A stretch of 55,541 nucleotides of DNA, taken from contig JANXSX010000215.1 of assembly GCA_025356475.1 (NCBI GenBank), forward strand, positions 1 to 55,541. Direction: 5' to 3'. The notes below the pieces were generated by a model that was not told the DNA's origin, did not search any database, and saw nothing but the letters and a program-made list of their open reading frames with translations. Positions 48,916-55,541 of the stretch are shown in pieces. Each line of letters begins with the position of its first letter. Within the stretch, counting starts at the first letter, position 1. Source of the DNA: Isosphaeraceae bacterium. Lineage in GTDB: Bacteria > Planctomycetota > Planctomycetia > Isosphaerales > Isosphaeraceae. A program made the translations under genes and the position numbers.

Positions 48916-50691
48916 ATGCGGAAATTGCGAGTTTGGATCAGTCGCCGCGATCGCCTAGCGGAGACTCGTTCGCATTTTCACCTTCCTCTGGTTCTCCTCG
49001 GCATTTCCCAGGTTTTGCTGACCTCGCTTGCTGTGGCAGGGCCGGTGGATTCGCTCTTGAAGATTGCCCCTCCCCACGCTGCCGCGACCCTGGTCGTCGA
49101 GGATGCGGGAAGTCAAATCCGCAGCATGATATCGTCCCCCCTAGCGATGGGGCTCAGGAAGCTCCCGGCTGTCCGGAACTGGCTCAAGTCCGACGATTAC
49201 AAGAACTTTGAACGCGCGAAACGGGATATTGAAACCACGCTTGGACAGGGTGATCTGGGCGACCTGATCGAGTCGCTTCTGGGTGATGCGATCGTCCTCT
49301 CTTTGGAAGTGCCACCAGGTGGTTCACTCGATGGTGCCCGAGGCTTGCTTCTGGTCCACGCTCACGACGTCAAGAGGCTGACCGCCACGATCGAATCGCT
49401 CAACCGCTACGAGACGAAAACGGGCCAGCTCGTCAAACTTGAAGAACGCCGCCATGCCGATCGGGCGTATATTGCCCGACACTTCCAGCCAGGGGGACGA
49501 ACAGGTGACTTCTACATCACCTTTGATGATGGGCGGTTGGCGTGGTCGGATAATGAGAAGGTGATCCAGGGGGTTCTCGAACGGAGTAGCGGACAATCGA
49601 CTGGACTCCTTGAGTTGAAGCGGTATAGCGACGTCCGCGCCCGGCTCCCCGAGAAGATGCTCATTGCGCTCTATCTCGATCCGACCGTGATCACCCCATT
49701 ACTTGCTCAAGCCCCCTTGCCTCAAGATCCCCAAGGTGAGCGGGTCGCGGCGATGTTCGGTCGTTACCTTTCGGCCATGATTTATGCAGGACTCGGGGTC
49801 GAGTTTCGCGATGGATTTCATGTTCACATCCACGAATCCCTCGACCCCAAGAAGCTCGACTCGTGGCAGAAGCGCTGGTCGGCACGAGCAGGGTCGAGTG
49901 ATCACCTTGCCGAGAAGGTGCCGATCACAACGGTCGCGATCGCGTCCGGCCTCATCGATCTGACCTCGATCCGAGAGGCGGTCCTGAGCCTTCTTTCTGA
50001 AGGAGACGTCCGAAGAGTCGAGAACCTTACGCTGGGTCTAAGCGGGCTTCTCCTCGGGCTCGATCCTGCGCGTGATGTCCTTCCCAGGCTTGGCCCGGCG
50101 GTCCTGGCGTATCTCGATGATTCGGTCGATCCCAAGTCGGACACAAAGCCCCCCGTCGTTGGTGTGGTCGGTTTGGCAGACTTACCTGGGGCGGACTCGC
50201 CCCGATTGGTCCAGGCGCTCGAGAATTGCCTGAAGACCCTGCTCGCGTTTCGGGCGGCCGAGGCGAATGGCCAAGGCAAGGCGATCCGGGTTGAGACGAC
50301 CACGATTGGCGAGGCGACGGTAGTTCACCTGGCGGGTGCGGTACCCTCATTGGCGTTCGCGATGGGTAAGAACTACTTAGCGGCAGGCACGTCGGTCGAA
50401 GCCGTTGCGGGCTTCGTGAATGGCTCGTCCTCCAAGAGCGGACCCCTGGCCCAACTCCGTACACGCTACTTCGCCGATTCGCAGACTTATGCGAGCATCG
50501 ATTGCCCGGCACTCGCGCGGATGGCGCGTCGCCAGAGGGCAAGTTGGGGGGAATCTGCGACGGACATCGAGAGCGCTCTGGAACTTCTCGACCTGTTCAC
50601 AGGTGCGTATGTGACGACCTCAATGGCCGAGGATGCGAGCTGGGCTCATCACACGATCGGCCTCGTGAGCGAGACTCGCGAGCCGAAATGA
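48916..50691 (+). CDS. exported protein, DUF3352-like
   Basis: 591-aa protein exported through an N-terminal hydrophobic segment (FHLPLVLLGISQVLLTSLAVAG). ATG 48916 has GGAG nine nt upstream. After the signal come many beta-alpha segments (LLKIAPPHAAATLVVEDAGSQIRS, LLGDAIVLSLEVPPGG, ARGLLLVHAHDVKRLTATIESL, and RTGDFYITFDDGRLAWSDNEKVIQGVLER). This layout, with paired 'APxxAxxvV', 'LGD' and 'WSDNEKVI' motifs, resembles DUF3352 proteins. It probably acts in the envelope under control of the adjacent sigma factor. No enzymatic motif is visible; the C-terminus is close to queF. Confidence 0.7.
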   Translation: MRKLRVWISRRDRLAETRSHFHLPLVLLGISQVLLTSLAVAGPVDSLLKIAPPHAAATLVVEDAGSQIRSMISSPLAMGLRKLPAVRNWLKSDDYKNFERAKRDIETTLGQGDLGDLIESLLGDAIVLSLEVPPGGSLDGARGLLLVHAHDVKRLTATIESLNRYETKTGQLVKLEERRHADRAYIARHFQPGGRTGDFYITFDDGRLAWSDNEKVIQGVLERSSGQSTGLLELKRYSDVRARLPEKMLIALYLDPTVITPLLAQAPLPQDPQGERVAAMFGRYLSAMIYAGLGVEFRDGFHVHIHESLDPKKLDSWQKRWSARAGSSDHLAEKVPITTVAIASGLIDLTSIREAVLSLLSEGDVRRVENLTLGLSGLLLGLDPARDVLPRLGPAVLAYLDDSVDPKSDTKPPVVGVVGLADLPGADSPRLVQALENCLKTLLAFRAAEANGQGKAIRVETTTIGEATVVHLAGAVPSLAFAMGKNYLAAGTSVEAVAGFVNGSSSKSGPLAQLRTRYFADSQTYASIDCPALARMARRQRASWGESATDIESALELLDLFTGAYVTTSMAEDASWAHHTIGLVSETREPK

Positions 50692-50822
50692 TGCCATCAA
50701 CCCGATCGCTCGTCGCAATGGGACCACTTCTCGGACTGACGGGGGGGCGACGTCCTACCTGCTCTTACTGTAGGATGAGGCACACGCCCAAGATGGACGA
50801 CCTCAGCGAGTGAGCTTCTGCT

Positions 50823-51167
50823 ATGATTTTGGAGACGTTCGAGAATCAGTTCCCCGATCGTGATTATGAGATTGAAATCACTTGTCCGGAGTTCACGGCG
50901 GTCTGTCCCAAGACCGGTCAGCCGGACTTCGCAACCGTGGTCATCACCTATGTTCCGGACCTGGCCTGCATCGAACTCAAGAGCCTGAAGCTCTACCTTG
51001 TCGACTATCGCAATCGGGGTATCTTCTATGAGCATTCGATCAATACTATCTTGAATGACCTCGTCGGGGCGTGCCAACCCAGGTCGATGACGGTCGTTGG
51101 CAAGTTCACGCCTCGGGGTGGCATCTCGTCGAAGATCACGGCGAGCCACAAGGCCTCGAAGTCGTAG
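50823..51167 (+). CDS. queF: preQ0 reductase QueF
   Basis: NADPH-dependent 7-cyano-7-deazaguanine reductase, which makes preQ1 for queuosine in tRNA anticodons. The 114-aa protein is the short, type I (YkvM-like) form. Motifs: [40 protein letters not shown] (with the catalytic Cys of [11 protein letters not shown]), [28 protein letters not shown] (NADPH binding) and [13 protein letters not shown]. An in-frame stop at 50811 fixes ATG 50823 as the first possible start. No other queuosine gene is present. It sits upstream of a SAM hydrolase gene (49-nt gap). Confidence 0.92.
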   Translation: MILETFENQFPDRDYEIEITCPEFTAVCPKTGQPDFATVVITYVPDLACIELKSLKLYLVDYRNRGIFYEHSINTILNDLVGACQPRSMTVVGKFTPRGGISSKITASHKASKS

Positions 51168-51216
51168 AGACTTCGCCAGCTTCATTCCCCCTTGGCGGCA
51201 CGTTGAGGAGTCCTCC

Positions 51217-52011
51217 ATGCCCCCGCCGATTCTGACCCTCACGACCGACTTCGGCTGGGAAGGTCCCTATGTGGCCGCCGTGAAAGGGGTGGTGCTGGGG
51301 CTCGTCCCCGACGCACGGATCGTCGATGTGAGCCACTCGGTCGCCCCTCAAAATATTCGCGAAGGTGCATTTGTTCTCTCCAGTGTCATCGACTCCTTTC
51401 CCAAAGGTTCCGTCCACCTGGCGGTCGTCGATCCGGGGGTGGGAACCGATCGCCGATTGATCGCCGTTCTGTTCCAGGGGCATTGGTTCGTCTTGCCCGA
51501 CAATGGCTTGGTTGCCGGTGTGTTGATGGGTCGGATGCCCGAACTCGTCCGCGAGATCAATAATCCGGACATCCGGCGCGTCCAAGTATCGGCCACGTTC
51601 CATGGCCGCGATATCTTGGCCCCGGCCGCAGCTTTCTTGCTCAACGGGGGCAATCCTGAAGACCTGGGTCCACTCCGAGAGAGCCTGATCGACCTGCCCG
51701 ACTTTGTCGCGACTCCCAAAGATGGTGGTTATCTCGGTGAGGTCCTATTTCGCGACCCATTCGGAAACCTAATTTCCAGCATACGTGGCGAACAGCTTGA
51801 GGGCGACCCACGCTCCTGGATCTTCGAGATTGCCGGTCGAGAGATACACGGGCTGGTTCGGACATACGGCGACAGTCCGTCGGGCCGACTGGTCGCTCTC
51901 ATCGGTAGCTCGTCTTGGGTGGAAATTGCGGTGGTCAACGGCGACGCGGCCCGGACGCTCGAATCCGGGCGCGGGACAACGATCCTAGCTCGGCGAGCGA
52001 ATCCAACATGA
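51217..52011 (+). CDS. SAM hydrolase (S-adenosyl-L-methionine hydroxide adenosyltransferase, DUF62)
   Basis: 264-aa enzyme of the DUF62/SAM hydroxide adenosyltransferase family, evolutionarily related to fluorinase and chlorinase but cleaving SAM with water to adenosine and methionine. ATG 51217 has GAGGAG 6 nt upstream. The catalytic triad aligns as Asp72 (VDPGVGTDRR), Arg79 and His129 (ATFHGRDILAP). TTDFGWEGPYVAAVKG and DPFGNLISSI complete the family pattern. The absence of the extended 23-residue fluorinase loop around residues 85-100 fits a hydroxide, not halide, acceptor. Its stop overlaps the bioA ATG (ATGA), so expression is coupled. Confidence 0.88.
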   Translation: MPPPILTLTTDFGWEGPYVAAVKGVVLGLVPDARIVDVSHSVAPQNIREGAFVLSSVIDSFPKGSVHLAVVDPGVGTDRRLIAVLFQGHWFVLPDNGLVAGVLMGRMPELVREINNPDIRRVQVSATFHGRDILAPAAAFLLNGGNPEDLGPLRESLIDLPDFVATPKDGGYLGEVLFRDPFGNLISSIRGEQLEGDPRSWIFEIAGREIHGLVRTYGDSPSGRLVALIGSSSWVEIAVVNGDAARTLESGRGTTILARRANPT

Positions 52012-53381
52012 GTGCTGAGACCCTTGACGACGCCACGCTCCGGGCCTGGGACATTGCTCACCTCTGGCATCCCTTTACTCCTCAGGGCGACTGGGCGGAA
52101 TCGACCCCCATCATCATCTCACATGCGGATGGCTTCGACCTGATCGATACCGAAGGGAACCGCTATCTTGATGGTGTCGGCTCGCTCTGGTGCAACGTTC
52201 ACGGCCATCGGCACCCTAAGCTCGACGCCGCGATCAGGGACCAGCTCGATCGGGTGGCTCACTCAACCCTGCTCGGTCTGACCCATCGACCTGCAATTGA
52301 GTTGGCCCGTCGCCTGGTCGAGATCACTCCTAAAGGCTTGAACCGGGTCTTCTTCTCGGATGATGGATCAACCGCAGTCGAAGTTGCCCTCAAGCTGGCC
52401 TACCAGTATTTCCAGCAGAAGGCCCAGCCCGAGCCCAAGCGAACGAAGTTCCTGGCATTCACAAACGCGTACCATGGTGACACACTTGGTGATGTGAGCT
52501 TGGGTGGAATTAAAGGGTTTCATGGCCTGTTCTCGCCCTTGCTCTTCCCGGTCTTGCGGGCTCCATCGCCCCATTGTTACCGATGTCCGATCCAATTAAC
52601 CCGTCCTTCGTGCCAGATCGCCTGCCTGGGCGAGGTCGCCAGGTTGCTCGAAGAACATCCCGGCGAGGTCGCCGCCGTCGTCATTGAGCCCCTGGTCCAA
52701 GGCGCTGCTGGGATGATCGTCCATCCCGAAGGATTCCTCCGTGGACTCAGAGAACTCACACATCAGCATGGGACGTTGCTAATCGCCGACGAGGTCGCGG
52801 TTGGCTTTGGACGGACCGGGAAAATGTTTGCGTGTGAACATGAAGATGTTTCACCAGACATCCTTTGTCTGGCCAAAGGATTGACGGGCGGTTACATGCC
52901 CCTGGCTGCCACCCTGACAACCGATCAGGTCCACTCTGCTTTTATTGGTTCAGCGGCGGACGGCAAGACGTTTGCACATGGCCACACCTTTTGCGGCAAC
53001 CCCCTCGGCGCGGCCGTGGCGCTTGCGAATCTGGAGATCTTTGCCAGCGAAAAGCTGATCGATCAACTCCCTGCTAAGGTCGAGCATCTGAGCCGCCGGC
53101 TTGAGGAATTCCATCAGCTCACACATGTCGGCGATGTCCGCCAGAAGGGGCTGATCGCCGGAATCGAGTTGGTAGCCGACCGCGCGACCAAGACCCCCTA
53201 CCCCTCCGAGAATCTCATGGGTCGGCAGATTTGCAACCTGGCGCGATCGCTTGGCGTGTTCATCAGGCCCTTGGGCGATGTACTTGTGGTGATGCCCGCC
53301 CCAGCGATGCCGCTCGACAAAATTGATCGACTTATCGATGTTATGCTTTCGTGTACATATCAAGTCACCGAATTCAAGTGA
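52008..53381 (+). CDS. bioA: adenosylmethionine-8-amino-7-oxononanoate aminotransferase
   Basis: 457-aa PLP-dependent class III aminotransferase of biotin synthesis: converts KAPA to DAPA using SAM as amino donor. ATG 52008 overlaps the stop of the SAM hydrolase gene. Motifs: HLWHPFTPQGDW at the N-terminus (BioA type), DEVAVGFGRTGKMFACEHEDVSPDI and the PLP lysine Lys290 in CLAKGLTGGYMPLAATL. HCYRCPIQLTRPSCQIAC adds a Cys cluster near 190-205 not seen in the E. coli enzyme and worth note. bioD follows 18 nt later; bioB and bioF are elsewhere. Confidence 0.93.
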   Translation: MSAETLDDATLRAWDIAHLWHPFTPQGDWAESTPIIISHADGFDLIDTEGNRYLDGVGSLWCNVHGHRHPKLDAAIRDQLDRVAHSTLLGLTHRPAIELARRLVEITPKGLNRVFFSDDGSTAVEVALKLAYQYFQQKAQPEPKRTKFLAFTNAYHGDTLGDVSLGGIKGFHGLFSPLLFPVLRAPSPHCYRCPIQLTRPSCQIACLGEVARLLEEHPGEVAAVVIEPLVQGAAGMIVHPEGFLRGLRELTHQHGTLLIADEVAVGFGRTGKMFACEHEDVSPDILCLAKGLTGGYMPLAATLTTDQVHSAFIGSAADGKTFAHGHTFCGNPLGAAVALANLEIFASEKLIDQLPAKVEHLSRRLEEFHQLTHVGDVRQKGLIAGIELVADRATKTPYPSENLMGRQICNLARSLGVFIRPLGDVLVVMPAPAMPLDKIDRLIDVMLSCTYQVTEFK

Positions 53382-53399
53382 ACATCGTGGTGGATTGTC

Positions 53400-54092
53400 A
53401 TGGTTCTACCGCCGGGCCTTTTCATCACTGGGACCGATACGGGCGTAGGCAAGACCCACATGGCATGTGGCGTCGTCATGGCGCTGGTCCGTGAGGGACG
53501 CAGGGTCGGAATCATCAAGCCGGTGTCTGCCGGGGGGACCGAGGACGCCGCCTGCTTGATCGCAGCGCTTGGCCGCCCCGTCTCTCTGGACCTCGTCAAT
53601 CCGATTCGACTTGCCGAGCCGCTCGCTCCTCCTGTCGCAGCCCGACGCGCCGGGGTATCGCTCACATTTGAGGAGGTGGTCAACGCGACCACCCGCTCAA
53701 TTGCGGAGTTTGGATCTTCGATAGAGGTCATGGTTATTGAAGGGGTAGGTGGCCTTCTTTGTCCGTTGACCGACGGGACCACCGTTGCAGATCTCGCCGC
53801 ATATTTCGACTATCCTCTCATCGTCGTGGCCAGGCGTGGACTTGGGACCTTGAACCATACGTTATTAACGCTTGAGGCCGCCCAAACACGCGGGTTGAGA
53901 GTCGCAGGCTTGATCCTGAACGGTTCTGAGCCCACGATAAGTGTGATCGCTGAGCAAAGTGCGGCTGAGGAACTCTCCAGGCGAATCGGCCCGATTCCGA
54001 TCCTGGCCGAGGTTGTGCATGGTGCCGTGCTCGACTCGCACCAGAGTCTAGACTGGTTCGGTCGAGCCTCAGTACCTCGACGTGAGCGTTGA
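53400..54092 (+). CDS. bioD: dethiobiotin synthetase
   Basis: 230-aa P-loop enzyme that closes the ureido ring from DAPA, CO2 and ATP. Walker A FITGTDTGVGKTHMACG at the N-terminus, VSAGGTEDAACLIA, VIEGVGGLLCPLTDGTTVADLA and the nucleotide-binding SAEELSRRIGPIPILAEV-like end confirm the family. ATG 53400. It is downstream of bioA in the same transcription unit. The 'KPVSAGG' segment (CO2/DAPA site) is present. Length is normal. Confidence 0.93.
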   Translation: MVLPPGLFITGTDTGVGKTHMACGVVMALVREGRRVGIIKPVSAGGTEDAACLIAALGRPVSLDLVNPIRLAEPLAPPVAARRAGVSLTFEEVVNATTRSIAEFGSSIEVMVIEGVGGLLCPLTDGTTVADLAAYFDYPLIVVARRGLGTLNHTLLTLEAAQTRGLRVAGLILNGSEPTISVIAEQSAAEELSRRIGPIPILAEVVHGAVLDSHQSLDWFGRASVPRRER

Positions 54093-54135
54093 TGGCTGGT
54101 CGAAATTAGGCGAGTCCGCAAGTGGAGTCTGAGCG

Positions 54136-55170
54136 ATGACCGACGACGAATCGTTCGTGCTTCAACCAGGTTCCGTTCCACCGAGTACGTCGGGGAGTGG
54201 AGATTCGTTGATGATCGATCTCTCGGCTCCGATCTCCGCCGGGTCGCCGGGTCGAATCGAGCCGGACCCGATTCTGCACAGTTCCGGCTCGGGCGAATCG
54301 GTCGCGGCCAATCCCTTTGGGCCGCCTCCCGTTTTCCCTTTCGACCGGATCTCCAGCGATGTTGACGAGCTCCTCATCCTCCCAGGCCTCGATCTCGGTT
54401 CGAAATCTTGGGGCAATCCCGCGCCGAATCAGGCGGCCCCCGAACCCCCTTCGGCCACGGTGTCCTTCGACGAATACCAGCCGCATCCCTCGCGTTTGCC
54501 CCTGATTCTGCTGGGAAGTTACGCGAGTGCCATGACGATCGCGCTGGCCTGGGTACTGCTCTCGGGGCGATCGCTGGTCGGCAGTGGCGAATCGTTCGCG
54601 CCCACCGAAGGACGGAGCGACACATCCAGGCGTGTCAAGGAGTCCGCAAAGCTCGCCCCGGCAGCTAGGTTGCCCGATGCGCAGGTCACAACTCTCGGCA
54701 AGTCCATTCGTGTCGGCAATTTAGAAGTCACCCCGCTCGATGTGAGAAGAGGACGCGTGAGTCTGAGCCGACTGAACGCACCCGACGAAGCCCGAGACGG
54801 AGAGGCCGATACGCTGCAACTTCGCTTAAGGCTGCGCAATCTCTCCGACACCATCCGGTTTTCACCATTGGATGAGAGTTATATTCGGGACCGCGACCGA
54901 GGTGCCCCCGATAGCTTCGTGAAGCTTGGAGACACGGAGCGGATCTACCTCTATCCCCTCGCCGCTGAGAGCGAGTGGTCCATCGTGGGACAGGCTTTTC
55001 CAACCCTCAACCCAGGTGAAGTTGCCGAGACGATGGTTGTCAGTAGTGGCAACGTCGGCGAGGTGGGGCAAGCGTCGATCCTCTGGCGGATTCGGTTACG
55101 CGTCGGCTTCGATGAGTCCGAAACCGTGGGCGTTCGTTTCGAGCCTGGACAGATCACCGCCATGCCGTGA
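54136..55170 (+). CDS. membrane-anchored protein with a DUF4352-like C-terminal domain
   Basis: 344-aa protein. ATG 54136 has GGAG eight nt upstream. The first 118 residues are disordered (Ser/Gly/Pro/Asp-rich), followed by one helix (LPLILLGSYASAMTIALAWVLLSG, about 119-142) and an outside segment. The C-terminal 150 residues form beta strands (GKSIRVGNLEVTPLDVRRGRVSLSRL, TLQLRLRLRNLSDTIRFSPLDESYI, NPGEVAETMVVSSGN) that recall the DUF4352 / Telokin-like fold. It lies 43 nt after bioD, and biotin-linked function is not implied by sequence. The long charge-poor N-terminal region is unusual for an inner-membrane anchor. Confidence 0.65.
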   Translation: MTDDESFVLQPGSVPPSTSGSGDSLMIDLSAPISAGSPGRIEPDPILHSSGSGESVAANPFGPPPVFPFDRISSDVDELLILPGLDLGSKSWGNPAPNQAAPEPPSATVSFDEYQPHPSRLPLILLGSYASAMTIALAWVLLSGRSLVGSGESFAPTEGRSDTSRRVKESAKLAPAARLPDAQVTTLGKSIRVGNLEVTPLDVRRGRVSLSRLNAPDEARDGEADTLQLRLRLRNLSDTIRFSPLDESYIRDRDRGAPDSFVKLGDTERIYLYPLAAESEWSIVGQAFPTLNPGEVAETMVVSSGNVGEVGQASILWRIRLRVGFDESETVGVRFEPGQITAMP

Positions 55171-55255
55171 CTTACGAGGCTTCCCAAACCCATGTCTGAG
55201 GGCTGGTGCCTTGATGCATCCGAATTGCCAAATTGGGTTCGATTGGTAGCGCAGG

Positions 55256-55541
55256 TCAGGCGGACTTGCGAGCCAGGTAGGCCTCGTGACGCTCCGCTTT
55301 TTGACGCTCGCGACGATAAAGACGATTCCCAGTGGCCTCTTTCTTGACCTCGGGGACAACCGCAACAGCCGTGGCCACCACAATCGGGGGCGTTACGACG
55401 ACCGGGATTGGGTTCGTTTCGCACTTGGACTGGGGGGTCGGGGCAGCCTGGGTTGGCCTGCTGATCGGGGCTTTTGACTGGCGAAGGATCGTGATCGACT
55501 TGCGAAACTGCCGTAAGGCGGAGGATTCGTAACGTCGGATC
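55256..55541 (-). CDS. C-terminal part of a gene running off the right edge
   Basis: 94 codons remain open to the end of the window on the minus strand, with TGA at 55258-55256. The coded tail includes VVVTPPIVVATAVAVVPEVKKEATG, then RLYRRERQKAERHEAYLARK, i.e. a hydrophobic, valine-rich patch followed by a strongly basic helix. Upstream part of the gene is outside the window, so product and start cannot be given. Codon choice resembles neighbours. The frame is long enough to support it, but a shadow of a plus-strand gene cannot be fully excluded, as no plus-strand gene is evident here either. Confidence 0.5.
   Translation of the reverse strand, partial: IRRYESSALRQFRKSITILRQSKAPISRPTQAAPTPQSKCETNPIPVVVTPPIVVATAVAVVPEVKKEATGNRLYRRERQKAERHEAYLARKSA

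Noticed and set aside
50502-50813. A 103-codon plus frame overlapping the end of the DUF3352-like gene and reaching up to queF
   Set aside because: Most of it lies inside a well-supported gene in another frame; its last codons are Cys-rich by chance and no ribosome site precedes it.
50692-50822. A preQ1 riboswitch ahead of queF
   Set aside because: I looked for the short H-type pseudoknot with A-rich tail and found neither the stem nor the tail sequence.
51217-52011. Fluorinase or chlorinase activity for the DUF62 enzyme
   Set aside because: The fold family includes both, but the halogenase-specific loop is not seen and the triad D-R-H is that of water-using SAM hydrolases.

Overview
The window looks like about 55 kb of chromosome from a planctomycete, most likely of the Isosphaeraceae/Gemmataceae type. 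This is an inference from several things together: high GC with GC-rich third positions, many short cotranscribed blocks with ATGA/GTGA stop-start overlaps, many exported or lipoprotein-type genes of unknown function, a Bat-type DUF58/VWA/TPR operon, an ECF sigma factor followed by a putative membrane anti-sigma factor and a large exported protein, and a DUF3634 protein. Translation, cell-wall and cofactor genes (prfA, prmC, rpmE, dapF, lon, mrp, moeA, lnt, bioA, bioD, queF) indicate core chromosome. The only trace of a mobile element is a transposase-tail remnant at the left end. I see no tRNA, rRNA, CRISPR array, prophage or intact insertion sequence.

Layout. 0-0.4 kb: transposase remnant. 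0.4-9.2 kb, all minus strand: rpmE-prfA-prmC (ribosomal protein L31, release factor 1 and its methyltransferase), a REP-like inverted repeat pair, a TlpA-like thioredoxin lipoprotein and a second redoxin, an exported Pro/Gly-rich protein, a lipoprotein overlapping a DUF2752 membrane protein, a DUF374 acyltransferase, and dapF preceded by a previously hidden 54-codon ORF with its own promoter, Shine-Dalgarno site and ATGA overlap. 9.3-17.8 kb, plus strand: site-2 protease, DUF3634 protein, then lon overlapping a sugar ABC transporter (ATPase, permease, lipoprotein binding protein) and a Gfo/Idh/MocA dehydrogenase. 17.8-20.2 kb, minus: YraN, a small lipoprotein and an MFS carrier. 20.5-23.0 kb, plus: two hypothetical proteins and mrp. 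23.1-28.9 kb, minus: a three-gene ABC-2 type system and an exported Tyr/Gly/Pro-rich protein. 29.1-34.1 kb, plus: anthranilate/aminodeoxychorismate amidotransferase, moeA, lnt and an MreC-like coiled-coil membrane protein with a small overlapping partner. 34.3-45.0 kb, plus: glycogen and sugar genes (glgA, galT, a GH57 glucanotransferase) running directly into a DUF58/BatA/BatB-TPR/BatD operon. 45.1-46.4 kb, minus: DEAD-box RNA helicase. 46.6-55.2 kb, plus: two small conserved-looking proteins, an ECF sigma module, queF, a SAM hydrolase (DUF62) overlapping bioA, bioD and a membrane-anchored protein. The end of one minus-strand gene runs off the right edge.

How the parts fit. Several junctions suggest functional coupling: prfA with prmC (a factor and the enzyme that modifies it), lon with a sugar importer, GH57 with the Bat operon through a chain of GTGA junctions, and a SAM-hydrolysing enzyme with the SAM-consuming aminotransferase BioA. 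The observations I find most worth checking are the 54-aa leader protein of dapF, the DUF62-bioA coupling, the three-gene ABC-2 system with a large extracytoplasmic insertion, the Mrp protein without its CxxC, and the GH57-Bat operon that lacks an adjacent MoxR gene. All starts were chosen by Shine-Dalgarno match, overlap with the upstream stop, or signal-peptide position. Family names come from motif recognition, not from a database search.
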